Shown here piece by piece: positions 12,111-24,191 of a DNA stretch of 64,000 nt. The notes under the pieces were generated by a model. The model was not told the DNA's origin. It made no database searches and was given only the letters and a program-made list of their open reading frames with translations. Positions within the stretch are counted from its first letter, which is position 1; every line of letters starts with the position of its first letter. A program made the position numbers and the translations under genes. The DNA comes from Phoronis australis. Taxonomy: Eukaryota > Phoronida > Phoronidae. The stretch spans positions 223,148 to 287,147 of the forward strand of contig NMRA01000222.1 in the NCBI GenBank assembly GCA_002633005.1. The letters are read 5' to 3'.

Positions 12111-13176
12111 TATTACTGAATACGAATGTATTTAGCAAAACAATTGTCCGTTGGTATGGAACTGGTTTGTATGAATCTACGAAAATCGACTGAAACTTTT
12201 AATTCATGTGTGAATTTTGGCCACTTAGAAGTTGTAAGAAATGAAGGTGTGAATTGTCACACAGGTTAAAATTTTGCAAAGCAAACATCATTGGACTCCT
12301 AAATGGCAAATAGCACTAGACGATTTTGCCCGAGACTTTTTGGCTGTTTTTTACGGTTAGTGCGAGACGTCACATAAATCAAGGGTTGTGGGACGTCGAA
12401 CATTCATAGCAGCCCCGCAAACAGACGTGTACCCACTTTACCTGTTTTAGCAGCAATTCAACCAATCAGAAGTTCAGTTTATCACAGATACGAGGAAACA
12501 GGGAGCATCTATGCAATTCCAACCCAGCTTACTGAGCAGACGAACGCCTACGCGACACTTTCGGAGACACTTCTTTGGGGGCTGGATGCTCTGGGATGCT
12601 CACGCATCAGTTTTTACTATCCGTAAAAAGATAAATGCAGATGTACATTTTCTGCGCTTTTTGATATCGAGTTCACAAATAGTGTTATTCCAATATTTCC
12701 ATGAATAAAAAATTCCTGGTACTTGTTACGCATAAAATCTCTTGCCACGGAACCTGAACTAAACCACTCCCAGACACACCTGTAGCAGACAAATGCACCA
12801 CTCTGTTTTATCTGTTGGGTTTTCGGTCACTTGTGATAACTCTTGTCTGTGGTGAAAGTGTCTGAGTGAGATTGGAGTTGAGGCTCTGTGGTAAGAGTGT
12901 ATGGTAAGGGTGGTTTCCACCCCCTGAAGTTGCTTTGCCATTAGTTATGATGATATGTCCATACAGTGAAAAATGTGCAATCTATTGCAACGTTTTCCTG
13001 ATCTTTCTAATAAAAGGTTCAAGTATTTCTTTAAGCGTCTCTTTTTGCTTCTCTTTGATTAAATACGTCATAAGATTATCTTTAATGCTCGTTCAAGATA
13101 ATATCGCATTTTCAAAAACAACAAAATTTGACGTGGAAGTTCAAAGTATGACTTGGTAATTCTAGCTGTCCACAAC
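12111..13176. other. Intergenic DNA, nothing recognised
   Basis: Short open frames only; no repeat copy identified. Confidence 0.5.
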
Positions 13177-13313
13177 NNNNNNNNNNNNNNNNNNNNNNNN
13201 NNNNNNNNNNNNNNNNNNNNNNNNNNNNNNNNNNNNNNNNNNNNNNNNNNNNNNNNNNNNNNNNNNNNNNNNNNNNNNNNNNNNNNNNNNNNNNNNNNNN
13301 NNNNNNNNNNNNN
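13177..13313. other. Assembly gap (137 n)
   Basis: A run of n. Translations crossing it are meaningless. Confidence 0.99.
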
Positions 13314-13753
13314 CAAGATTGAAGCGCACCGAATAATACGGTTCTCTTACCCTTTCGCGTCAGCATGCTGTTCCGCCCCTGACAGCGAAGCGCTCACTAG
13401 ATGGTGTCCTGATATCGGAGTTGCCGACGGAGGTTGATGAAGATGTATTGAAGATTGATCTTTCGAACAACACCACAAGTCGACTGTCTACATTTTTACG
13501 CTGTCCTCTCTTACAGTGTAGGTTTCAATAATAATCAGGGGCTTTGGACCGAACTAATTGATATTATTCGGTACGCTTCGAAATTGGCGCTTCCAGACCG
13601 AAAGGAACTGTAAGAAATCCTAATTTTACTCTAAACTTTATTATTCGATCCACTCTTGTTTAGGATTTGTGTGAAACCAGCTTTTGTTTGCTCATTAATG
13701 GAAAATCTGGCGTTGATGGTCGTGGCCATAAGTCGGTACTTCGCTGTGTTAAC

Positions 13754-13915
13754 CAGTGCTGTAGTGGGGCGTAGGCGCACGTAGGCGCAGCCAACCACCT
13801 TTTGGCATTTGAACGTACATGTAGCGCCTACGCACAGTAAGTTACGTTCATTGTTCAAGGTGATACGGTGGGCTTTGAGCGCTTACTTACCTCTTACTTT
13901 ACCAGTATAGCACTG
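13754..13915. mobile_element. hAT-type MITE (CAGTGCTGTAGTGG ends), copy 1
   Basis: The ends are CAGTGCTGTAGTGG and the diverged complement ending AGCACTG. Flanking 8-mers GTGTTAAC (13746-13753) and GTGTTAAT (13916-13923) match at 7 of 8, as expected of an aged 8-bp hAT duplication. The interior (GGCGTAGGCGCACGTAGGCG, ACGGTGGGCTTTGAGCGC) matches the element at 25279-25414 in the opposite orientation. Non-coding. Confidence 0.88.
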
Positions 13916-13924
13916 GTGTTAATA

Positions 13925-16900
13925 CGGTAGCTGCACGTATCAAATGGAACTAAAGCCTAGTTGCTTTGCAAAATTCACCCAAAACTGATTCTGTGCCTTT
14001 GCCGATGAAACATTGGTACATACTCTCATCAATTAACGCACTCAACTTCGTCAAGCCGGGTGAGGGGTCTTAATCTGCACTATAGGTAATTTAAATCAAC
14101 CAAGCTTGACGATTAAACAGACTTAAGGAATTCGCAAATTTTCGCAAAATGGTTTAGAGTTAATGAGTGTTACTCGGTTTCAAAGATTTAAGTGAACAAG
14201 ACCTTAACTTCTGTTCTTAAGGCTAAACCTGGGTCAAGTTTCCTTATGACAGATGCTGACTTAAAGTGGCATAGAACATGAAAAACAGACTAAATTACAT
14301 TATTCAAAGTGGTTCTCTGCCGCTGACACAGAAGCCAAAGTGTCCAACAGGTACTTTTACGGTTTGTTCGTAAAGGCTTTGAATTTCTGGTGATGTAAAA
14401 GCATTTTCCTTCAGATTCAAATTTCAAAAAACGATCTGTTCGTCACTCTGTCGATTTTTCTCCAACACGGTAAAGCATGTCTCCTTGTTTTGTATGCCAA
14501 GACAGATTTGGAACATTTCCTATAATTATATACGGCAGATGTTACGTTAGACCTTTGTTGTAAACGAAGCAATGGCGATTTCAAGCCGTAACCAGTCCGA
14601 CTTCTTTGAGCGCAAACAATAAATAATTCTCAAGTAAGCCATTCCAAGAAGTAGACTTTCCACGATTTGTTTAAAAGGTATTTTTACGAGTTTCCGCCCT
14701 CTATGCTTCTTTAGAGTATGGCAAATAAAGCACGTAATTTGCATTTGATTCGACTAATTTTACGAAATCTTAGAGAATTTCTACAGTATTCTGAAAATTT
14801 GCATCTGATTGTATTCACTGAGACAGGACCCATGTCGCCAGACTCATGAACGTTGTGGATTGCCATGAATAAAAACTTAAACATGATGAATCATGAGCAT
14901 TTGGCTGAAATCAAAACAAAACTATCCCAAACACTACATCACAAATGCTTAAAGCAAGCCGCCGCAGACTCAATCAAAGCAATATTTTAAGCACATAACA
15001 ATTGGGCGGGCGTTCTTTGTATAGTATTTGGCGGGCCTTTCAGTAAGAACATACTCCACAGAGAAGAAATGTGTTCTTTACAAACGCCGTGAAACGCTTC
15101 AGACAGGTCTGATACTGTGACTGTGATTAGTGTTGTGACTTATCGTTAGACGGCGCTAACGTCGGCTTTACTGCGACTTGTCATTTCAAGCCGACGAATG
15201 AATCTAGTGTCTGTCAGCAAAACAAATCTCTTTGATCCCTAGTCTGTCACAGTCGTAACTGGTTGTCTTGTTGCGTGCTCAGTCTTCCCGATTTTAGACA
15301 CAGGTTTTCGTTTTGCAAGGGCGGGTTCATGTTTCCAGGTACGTGATTACTGTTCAAGATCCGGTGACTTTTATTGGTTAAAGTTGCCCTACGGAGTTTG
15401 GCGAATAAGAGGTTAAAATTGAAGTTAAATCAACGTTTGTGTGTTAGACATCAACACAAACCATGATCTTTTATTCAGAAACCAGAATTCACAGTAATAG
15501 CATGAAATTTTAATCGGTGTCCCCTGAGAAATCATGCCTACATGTAGTTTCACTTCTTAACAGTTGAAACAAATTGTAAAAAAACAGCAACGTTATCGCT
15601 GGGCTGATCTATCCTTCTTATATTGCTGAGTCTGGTGATTACACGAAACAAGGAGGGCTGTTTTCATGAAGATTAAAGAGTGAACACTATTTTTTTAGAA
15701 ACATTGGCAGCTGCAAGCCGGAAATCGAAACTGTTAGCTCTATAGTAGCGGCCGCACGTGCTGCCGCTAAGCCACATCATGCGCACAGTATTAAATGATG
15801 AAGAGGCACGCGGTCTGGCAGACATCGCAATAAAATGACAATAAACAATGTATTTTGATGTTTTACACCTCTTGTGAAAGCTAAAAACTTTCAGAAACCT
15901 ATCCTACCCAGAAATAACCCACAAAATATGATACCAGCCGTATAACCGACAATCCCCATTTAAAGGTCTTTAAGATCATCACGGTTAGGTAACAAAAGAT
16001 GCAACATCAATAGCTGGTGAGATTTCGAATCACCAACCATAATATGCCAAATAAAAAGCACCTACATGTACGAGTATAAGTAACCACCTAAATGTTCAGA
16101 AACGTACACCAAAAATATCACAATTCACTGAGAAGTATTTGTTGTGACACTTAAAACTGTTCGGTACTTTGTTTATACTTACTTATGCTACAGGAGAACT
16201 GAAAATATTTTGCGAGGAACAATTTTTCTAATACGTAACGTGAAAGATTCTCATAAATAACGCTACTTTATACAGTATCAGCTACACAAAACAACCATAC
16301 ACCCATAACAGTGCGTCTGGACGCAAAGTAATGTATTGCGCATGAACTGTTCTGTATTACTGGTTGAAGCCTTCATTCTTATCCCGAAATTCACAAAGGA
16401 AAAAATAAAGAGAAATGATGTTCAGTCGACCGTATTCCAAAGTTTAGTACAGCCATGCACCGATTGTTACTTCTCGCAAGTGACAAGGTTTTATCTGAGA
16501 TGTAAACTTTCATCTATTGAAAAGATGTACTTCATCTGAAATCTGATACACGCTCGGTGACCTGTCGCGAGCGTGTGCTTTCAAGTTCAATTGTACTCTT
16601 TGCGGAACTTGAACTTGAATGCGAACTTTAGTAGAGATATGAGAATGAATACATATTAATTTTCTAAAAAAAATTAGAACATTTATAGGTTTCCTGATTA
16701 TATCTATATGACTAAGAAAGATATCATCATATTCAATTTCGAGGGTAACACAGAAATATTGGTAGACTGAACTTCATAATTTCCATTACTCTCATATCTT
16801 TCAATCTCGGTGTCATCGATGGCCGTGCTGTCTCGCTTCACATCGCCCTTATTGAAAACGATCATGACGCCACACTCCAATACGGGTTCCGTTTCATGAC

Positions 16901-16955
16901 GTTACAATAACTTCACAAACCCATATGAGTAACAACCATTAGTCTTTGAACAATT
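13925..16955. other. Intergenic DNA, nothing recognised
   Basis: About 3 kb with no convincing exon, repeat pair or RNA gene. Frames at 14547-14744 (-) and 16336-16539 (+) are short and featureless. Confidence 0.5.
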
Positions 16956-16959
16956 TTAA

Positions 16960-18256
16960 AGGCGAAGGCAACCTATTTTCATGCCATTTTTAGCAAAAAT
17001 AGGGTTCATTGGTTATCCCAGACATATTTTTCACTTATTTACAGCTTTTCGTAATTTAATTAATTATTCGTCGTCTACTCCGGAAGAGACGTTTTGGGAG
17101 GCAAGAATTTCGCGCCAATTTCTTTTCATACAGTCTGACTGAGAGCAGTCGAGTCAGTCATTGTTCTACCTCGGTTGTGATAATTTCGGTCGTCGTTTGC
17201 TTTTTTTTACGAGTCAGTCAACATGCCACGCTGTTGCTGCCTACCGAGATGTGCTCATTATCGTCTCACGTACAGAGGAAGAACTGTCCCACTTGCCCGA
17301 GTGTCCCCCGACACACTCCCAGTGGATGGTGACTTGTGCACCCAAACTGCTTACATCCCGTCGTGCGACTCCCTCGTCACACACGTGGCACCTTCTAAAT
17401 AGCTCCAATAAGTCCACAATAAACTTATCAAACATAGGCTCACCGATCTGTTGGCATTGGATGACGAACTGTCTTTTTCACTGGGTGTCAAACTGGGCCT
17501 GTATTCACTCCCACTACTCAACATCGCAGCAGGGCTGCTTACAGGCTTTGGGCTAGAGACAACAGCACACGGGGAATCACTGCTAGTTCCTGGAATTGCA
17601 CGCTATGGGTTACGTTCGGAGGCATAGGTGACAGTAGATGAAGTGCCTCCAGTTACTGTTTATAGTGGCCACAGCTGGCGAGGCTTCTCGCTTCAAAACG
17701 CACTTCTCGGGGGAAGCGACGGGCCTTTGCCGGGAAAAAACATCGACGGTATGGAACCCTTCTTCAGGCGTTGTTTCGCAGGGACCTTCATCAATTCAGC
17801 GTACATATCTCTGTCGTAATCTGACTGCTGAAAATGCTTGCCACTGCTTTGTACATTGCGTGAACGGGTAGCGCTGCGTTCTTCACACGAAAGAGCTAGC
17901 CAAGTACGGCGAAGTGTGTTATCCTTCGGAAAGCGATGCAAGGAACCCAGAGCGCGTGTGAAACGATAATGAGTACATCATGGTACGCAGCATGTTGACT
18001 GACTTGTAAACAAAAGCAAACGACGACCGAATTTAACACATCCGAGGTAGAACAATGATTGACTTGACAGCTCTCACAATCTGACTGTATGAAAGAAATT
18101 GGCACGAAATTCTTGCCTCCCAAAACGTCACTTCCGGAGTAGAGGACGAGAAATTAATTGAATTACGAAAAGCTGTAATTAAGTGAAAAATATGTCTGGG
18201 ATAATCAACATACCTTATTTTTGCTAACAGTGACATGAAAAAGGTTGCCTTCGCCT
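16960..18256. mobile_element. Kolobok-like transposon remnant with about 310-bp inverted-repeat arms
   Basis: Terminal inverted repeats begin AGGCGAAGGCAACC and end GGTTGCCTTCGCCT. They are flanked by TTAA at 16956-16959 and 18257-18260. The arms (about 16960-17274 and 17953-18256) stay recognisably complementary along their length, through CCAGACATATTTTTC, CCGGAAG-type blocks and TGATAATTTCGGTCGTCG. Between them, on the minus strand, lies a broken THAP-domain protein. TTAA duplication plus THAP is the known signature of the Kolobok superfamily. The arms include the start of the THAP gene, so the element looks like a foldback derivative formed by inverted duplication of its coding end. Confidence 0.85.
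17241..17998 (-). pseudogene. Broken THAP-domain transposase (Kolobok-like)
   Basis: Read on the minus strand from about 17998, the frame begins with a Cys pair as CCVP, then an in-frame TGA, then CTHYR, the N-terminal zinc-binding half of a THAP finger. It continues as LHRFPKD, RRTWLAL, GKHFQQSDY and RLKKGSIPSMF, i.e. the conserved HRFP, W, HF and VPSxF positions, and stops at 17693. After frame breaks, 17435-17241 encodes FIVDLLELFRRCHVC followed by a W-E-C and GHSGKW segment. This resembles the Cys/Trp region found downstream of THAP in Kolobok-type proteins. The stop codon and lost frame show it is inactive. In an intact element the THAP finger would bind the transposon ends. The THAP call is strong, the superfamily call moderate. 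Confidence 0.8.
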
Positions 18257-18261
18257 TTAAA

Positions 18262-20435
18262 TGCGTGTTGTCACATGGGCGGCGCACCATAGGAGGCTGG
18301 AGGGCTATAGCCCCCGCTTTTTTCAGTGCTATGTCGTATGCGAGATTGTGCAACTCATTTGGTCTAGGTAACAGGGTTACTTTACGCAAGTGTGTACGGT
18401 GTGATGGATACGTAAGTAACGATCAGGTGGATGGTTTTCTCAACGCCAGGTTCCTAAGGAAAGGGGTCAAATTGGAGGGATTTCAAAGCTTTGCCGGAAC
18501 TGACTGTTCTTAGATTGATACCAGGCTCTCTTAGTTGACTTGTTTCAGCGTGGCATACATGTAACCGTCAGTCTTTTGCAAACCCAGAAATCAACTTTTC
18601 ATCTGGGCGCAGAACTCTTAGACATGGAATGCCAACTTCGATCTCGCGCAACTTAAGTTGCGCCGCGAACGCGTGGGATTTGTTTGCGTTTGTTTGCGGT
18701 GCTGGTTCTTGCATTGGGATATAGCGATTAGGGTGAAAAGTTTGCTTATTACAAACGCAGTAAGTTTAGAGCTGTTGTCACCGAATTATTTCCGAACAAA
18801 ATTCATCTGTATTTTGGGAACATTTTGGCTCGAACTTTGTTAAACTGAGGATCATATGCTTGCGATTTCGCGATTTGGGAAGCCGGCCGTGGGCAGTTGC
18901 CTAGCTGTGTAACATAAAGCCATCCAGACATATTACAATAATTTCGAAAGTTTACAATTTCCTTGAAATATATCCACATGATCAAACACCACGAGAGGTC
19001 TAATACTACAAAATCATTTACCTAAGGCAATTAAAAACAAATATGTATTTGAATACTGGGGCAATGGGAAAAGCGTCAATGTTTACTGCCAGTTTTTCAA
19101 CGGTTTTCCGAATTGCATGAGAATCTTACCATTAGAAAGCTCTTGATTGTGTATGATTATAACAGAAATAACACTTAAATAATTTACTTCGTAAATGCAT
19201 GTGTCTGTGTTACCGTAGACATGAGACACTGGAACACATTCTCACGATTGTTATGTTACTAAAGAAAGTGGACTTTGGAAACTGACAATATTCGTAACAA
19301 AGAGACAAATGTTATTTTGAGCACTTGTTACATATTTTTAACGGTCAACTTTCGAGAATGAAAGGACGGGACATCTGAATTGAAGAGTGAGATTTCCGGA
19401 AAAAAACTAGGCGACGCGGGTCGATGCCAAAACGCAAGGGTGAAATGTTCACCGCAACACACAAAAACGTCCCGACAGCGTTTTTTAAAGAGAGACGTGA
19501 CATTAAAGGCGCGCGGCGACGTTTTTAGTCAAACGATAAATTACGGGTGCCACAAAAACATGAAATGAAACGTACCGTTTTTTCCTTTTGTTCGAACGGG
19601 AAGATAGTCGCATGGAACAAATCACACAATAGTACAGTGTATGACGATAAGTGAATTTCGCCGTGTGGCTGAAAAAGCGGGACATTTTGATGGTGGGGCG
19701 AGATGTTGAGGAAAAATATAAAAATGTGGGACAGTCCGCCAAGAGCGGAACAATTGGCAAGTTCAATATATGCTGCCTGTTACGCTTAGTATTAGATTGG
19801 ATTCTTTTGTAAGGTGAGCTTTCCGTTTTGTTCTGTTTATTTCATGAGTATAGGTAAAATTTACATACTGCTCAGGGCAACAGGTAAACACTGCACAAAT
19901 GAATTATTATAGAAAAGTATATGAAAGTGAGTACTTTATTGTGTTTTGGTACAATTGTTGATTTTAACTGAATTACTCATATCAGGTAGATGTTATGTGA
20001 GACATCTGACATCATTGTAATAAAGATATAATCAAGTAATAATAGAATATAAATTGTATTCAATTAACAATTAAAAGAAATAAGTCTAGATTTCGATAAC
20101 TTAAAATTTAGTACAATACCGGTTCTACTAATTAACTGGTAAAATACATCAGTTTTCCCAAAAATGCAGTTGCCTGGCGAGTCATTCGAACACATAACAA
20201 TTTTTCAAAACGAAAACTTAAAAATATTTTTGTCGCCCCCAATGTGTTTATGATGCGTCTCATTATTTAAAGAACGATGACATCAGCAGCCTGAAGGGAT
20301 TTAATTAATCACAGCAGCATGGTGGCTGCAAACCGGAACAAATCCGGGTACGCAAACCGGTCGAGTTGCCCAATTTCACCTGGTTATATTATCAATGTAG
20401 GGTTCTTTCCACGGGTTGTGCAGTAGTCGAATCCT
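18262..20435. other. Intergenic DNA; contains a copy of the OVO intron-1 start
   Basis: No gene recognised. The one notable feature is at 19924-20000, which resembles the first bases of OVO intron 1 (listed separately). Frames at 18235-18513 (+) and 19503-19766 (-) have no recognised motifs. Confidence 0.5.
19924..20000 (+). repeat. Duplicate of the OVO exon-1/intron-1 junction
   Basis: GAAAGTGAGTACTTTATTG at 19924 is identical to the sequence spanning the exon-1 donor at 26691. Similarity continues for about 75 bases (GTTGTTGATTT, AGGTAGAYGTTAT). The upstream side does not carry the exon-1 coding sequence. It is either a partial duplication or a dispersed repeat that overlaps the donor site. 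Confidence 0.7.
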
Positions 20436-20439
20436 CCCG

Positions 20440-20815
20440 AAAATCCACAGGTGCTGGCGCCTTGCCACCACATACTTTTGTATTATGTTTCAATGAAATC
20501 TGTCCATCAACTCTTCATATATCACCTGGAAACGCTCAAAAATAAGGAAAAGCTGAAGCTACTTGTAGAGACCAAAATGTCTACTAGGGGGTGCTGTAGT
20601 CATCAATACGACCGAAAATCGACTGGTGCCCTCATATTGCCATCACACACCTGTGTTGAAATCCGTCCATCATCCATCTATATATCACACGGAAACATTC
20701 ATGGATACAGGGAACTGGGGAGATTAAAAAAACGCGCATGCACCACCTTAGCCATGCCCTTCACCATTGTGTCAAATTTCATTAAAATCCGGCCGACAAG
20801 TTTTTTTTTCTGAAA
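20440..20815. repeat. Diverged two-unit tandem repeat
   Basis: Two units of about 190 bases are related. Each has a GGTGC-CC-TTGCCA/CATATTGCCATCACA block, then AAATCYGTCCATCA, then ATATATCAC-GGAAAC. The resulting 120-codon open frame at 20451-20813 is an accident of the repeat. The end (AAATTTCATTAAAATCCGGCC) resembles sequence often seen in dispersed invertebrate repeats. Confidence 0.5.
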
Positions 20816-20860
20816 AATTGACACCCACATAAATATGTAGGCGCTATAAGATAATGTATA

Positions 20861-21014
20861 AACCTTATTCACGCAGTCGCCATTTTAGTAGTGGGCCTCT
20901 TTTCAGGTAAAAATAACGCATTCGAGAGATAAATGTGATTAAGCGCAGAATGCATTGTTTTCAAAACATAAAAAGAGGTTCACTTTAAAATGGTGACTGC
21001 GTGAATAATGCGTA
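20861..21014. mobile_element. Foldback MITE (TTATTCACGCAGTCGCCATTTTA ends)
   Basis: The left arm ACCTTATTCACGCAGTCGCC and the right arm ATGGTGACTGCGTGAATAA are complementary over about 50 bases, continuing through the CCTCTTTT/AAAAGAGG blocks. A second, partial copy of one arm is at 22564-22615. Confidence 0.75.
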
Positions 21015-21024
21015 TTGCATTTCC

Positions 21025-21495
21025 TGGGCTCGGGTAAATCTCACACACCCCGTTGTCTGCACCCAAGTTTATTTTCTGAGCAGCGAAGCATGTCTAATTG
21101 CGGTATTCGTGGTCACAATATTTAGCCTTAGTTAATATACCTAGAACTAGGTGTTGCAACAACGAAGTATACGCTTCACTTGAGTACCGTGTTGAAACAT
21201 GATAATCAAAACAACTAGCCAAGTAAAACCACCAACCAAGAGTATCTAGAGGACTATTTGTAGCTGCGGTTTGTTTTGAGCACAATCACACATTTCAGTA
21301 CTCAATGAATAAAGAGAATCTGAAGGGCAGATTTAACCCCTTTAGTCGAATACAACTGATAACACTATAGCATTAGAATATGATTAACTTGAAGGAGCTT
21401 GATATTACTGCAAGAAGTAATATTACCGTAATAATGATAGTAAAACGCTGCCACATGTATCATTTTGACTAATTTCACACACTCGGACCCTACTC
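21025..21495. other. Intergenic DNA, nothing recognised
   Basis: No gene or repeat identified. Confidence 0.5.
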
Positions 21496-21497
21496 AA

Positions 21498-21908
21498 GCC
21501 CATTTGGCAGTTTGTACCCATTTGATACTTGTTATTGAATTTGCCGTTTTGGTCGACCCCCTTGGTACATGTAGGCAAACGGCCAATACCCATTTGGTAT
21601 TATGTACCCATTTGGTTCTATGCTAACCTGTGCCACTTATTATCCGATACTCAATTACACATTGGGTATCGTAAATGTGTGTGTGTTATCTCTTCTTTTT
21701 CTTCTCATATTCAACAAACGATCGTGATATCGATCCTTACCTGTTGGCGCATGTATGAAATTGAGGTGTACATAACTGTGAAAAATAACGATTGTAATTA
21801 AGGAACCCATTCCTTCTGTGAAATATTTATTTGTAGAGCTGTGACCCTGAAATTCCTAATACAACTTAAAAATATTTATTATTCCTGTTGTCTTATTTGC
21901 TCTCAATA
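21498..21908. repeat. R4 repeat, copy b (inverted)
   Basis: Reverse-complement copy of the 7161-7570 repeat. It carries several TACCCATTTGGTA motifs and the shared AT-rich leader at its right end (TTCCTAATACAACTTAAAAA). It appears truncated at the motif-rich end and has an extra segment near 21700-21790. Confidence 0.8.
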
Positions 21909-21914
21909 ACTATC

Positions 21915-22560
21915 TGATGACCAACTTAAGGCCTTTCTGCAAACCCAGTATCTCCCCCGTCTATACTGACCAAAACAACTATTTTAGCGGTTACCGCGTA
22001 AACACATATTTCCTTAGGAAAAATACAAAATTGACAAACTTCGGAACATCACGTGACTTATAGGATTCGTATGAAACTTCCAAATACTTTGCTTTTGATA
22101 CAACGTCAAAAATAAATTCTACAAGTATTCTAATCCCTTTTGCTTTTAAGTAGTTAATTTTAAGTTTTGCAAATATTTGAATGAATGCAAAGACTTGCTC
22201 TGCCAATAAGGTACTACAAATTGCCTTAAAAGTCAAGTCCTTCCACTCAACATAGCGTTCAAAAGCGATTATTCTACCATACAACCCAACTTTCAAATCT
22301 CGAGATCGATTTACCTCTATAATATCCTTTTAATACGATCACAGTACTATTCATACAATCAACGAATTTCTTAACGAATGTATCTAAAATGTCTGCTACA
22401 ATGAGATGAAAACCTCCTTATTTTAGTTGGCGTACGCTCATGGGAAATGTCACCGTATTCACGTAGGTTTTTTAAAAACAATACAGTCTGCGCTTAATCA
22501 CAGTACAAAGCGTGATTTTTTTCGCTTGCCTCATTACAATTAAGTCTCAAAAAATTGTTT
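21915..22560. other. Intergenic DNA, nothing recognised
   Basis: The 101-codon frame at 21991-22296 (-) is Lys/Phe-rich in AT-rich DNA with no recognised domain. I do not call it. Confidence 0.45.
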
Positions 22561-22563
22561 TTT

Positions 22564-22615
22564 AACCTTAAAAAGAGGACCACTATTAAAATGGCGACTG
22601 CGTGAATAAGGCGTA
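22564..22615. repeat. Single-arm copy of the 20861 foldback MITE
   Basis: AAAAAGAGGACCACTATTAA and ATGGCGACTGCGTGAATAAG match the right arm of 20861-21014. A clear partner arm is not seen. Confidence 0.6.
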
Positions 22616-22619
22616 TAAT

Positions 22620-23355
22620 GCTATTCTGTTGCAGTATTATTCGAGACCCCAAGATGTTTTCCATGTCACTGTACGTTATGATTAAAGAAACATAAAATAA
22701 ACAATCTTTGCGTTTTATTTCCGCCGAGGGGGCTATGTTTTTGCCACCACACGTTTTGCTTGTTTGTGCATTTCATGGGGTTTCAGGAGAGGTCATGGTC
22801 TTGGGGCTATCAGTTTAGACAATTCGATGCTTCGCGACTTCTGTTAAAGAAAAACGTATTCTTTGGTTTGGAGAAGGTTTACGATGTTCTCCGAGTATTT
22901 AATCACTCTGGCTGTAAAACAATCGCTCGCTATCTTATGATGTAAGACAGAATTTGAATTACCACGTAAAAAGTTTACGATCGTAAAACATATCTAGTAG
23001 TATTATACGAACACAATGATAATTTTCGTGAAAGCGTAGTTAAAGTCAAAAAACATAATTGGCTCTAGTATGTTTTTTGAAAATCGAGTCGGTGGCGGGA
23101 AATTTTTTAGTTGCTCGCTTTTTCAAAAAAGAAAATCTACCTGAGACCAGAAAAACGATGCCGGGCTTCTCAGTCTTTAATTATTGCCTGTTAAATAATG
23201 GCGCCTCGAACCGTGCTTACCCTTGCTTGCGTGCTCAAGTTTTGTGCAGCTTTTCAAAAAAAAAAGACACGAGACCTTGACTGAAATTGATGCACGTCGA
23301 TTTTCGTGTTTTTTTCTAGTCCGTGAGCACATGTCTCAAAATGAGTCGGGGTCAC
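22620..23355. other. Intergenic DNA, nothing recognised
   Basis: No exon, repeat pair or RNA gene recognised. Confidence 0.5.
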
Positions 23356-23360
23356 AGACC

Positions 23361-23798
23361 AGGGCCCGGTCTCCAATCTTTTTACTCGAAATGGAACTCG
23401 AAATTAGGTTTGGCATTTTCCACTCTACTTTTGGGCGAACTCAAGATAATTGTCTATTATTCTATGCTCGAGTACACAATAACTTACGTACATAATTTAT
23501 TGCCCTTAGTTCACAGTTTGTAAACCCAATATTAAAGCAATAAGTTCGAGTTTGAACTCGAAATTTCGAGTTTTTACTCGAGTTTGTAGCACGAATATAA
23601 GGGTCTTCAAGGGCAAACTTGAACTAGAAACTCCTGTCTTCAAGAGCAAACTTGAACTAAAAACTCCTATGCATAAACTATAATGTATTCGAGCACAGTC
23701 TGATAACCAATTATCTTAAGTTCTCACAAAAGGAGCAGAGAAATTGCCAAAAATACTTTTTGAGTTCGTTTCAAGTACAAAGATTAGAGACCGGGCCT
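23361..23798. mobile_element. Inverted-repeat element with AGGGCCCGGTCTC ends
   Basis: Arms at about 23361-23470 and 23690-23798 are complementary: AGGGCCCGGTCTCCAATCTT against AGATTAGAGACCGGGCCT, then GAACTCAAGATAATTG against CAATTATCTTAAGTTC. The centre contains clustered TTCGAG/CTCGAA palindromes and a 36-base tandem duplication (CAAACTTGAACTARAAACTCCT). Non-coding MITE; no exact target duplication identified. Confidence 0.75.
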
Positions 23799-23804
23799 AG
23801 AACA

Positions 23805-24190
23805 AAATGTTTTTTGGAGTAATACATTAGGCCGCTGGTAGTGACGTACATATATCGAGTGTAAGTGACAGTAAGTCTAACAGCTACGCTGATGCAGCAC
23901 AATCTGTAGCATCAAATCTTTTACAACTACGTAATTTGCTTTAAAATACCATCTGTTCTTCAATAACAGTACCTAGGCGTGTCTTTATGCCAAATAACTT
24001 CAAAACTGATTTATCGTTTGAAGCAAAAACGAAAGCATTTATTAATACGTTTATGATAAGATAGCCATAGAAGCAATAGTTCATTCGGTAAATGGAAGTT
24101 GTAGAATTTTTGTTTTATGTTGCCGAGCGACGCGCATTACATATCTAAAATACTGTCAAGGGACAATCTGAAGTAAATATAGACGCCCCT
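23805..24190. other. Intergenic DNA, nothing recognised
   Basis: No gene or repeat identified. Confidence 0.5.
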
Positions 24191-24191
24191 T

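Noticed and set aside
17161-17556. 131-codon plus-strand frame
   Set aside because: Antisense to the degraded THAP transposase and crosses the inverted-repeat arm; not a gene.
20451-20813. 120-codon plus-strand frame
   Set aside because: Made of two diverged tandem repeat units; no protein motif.
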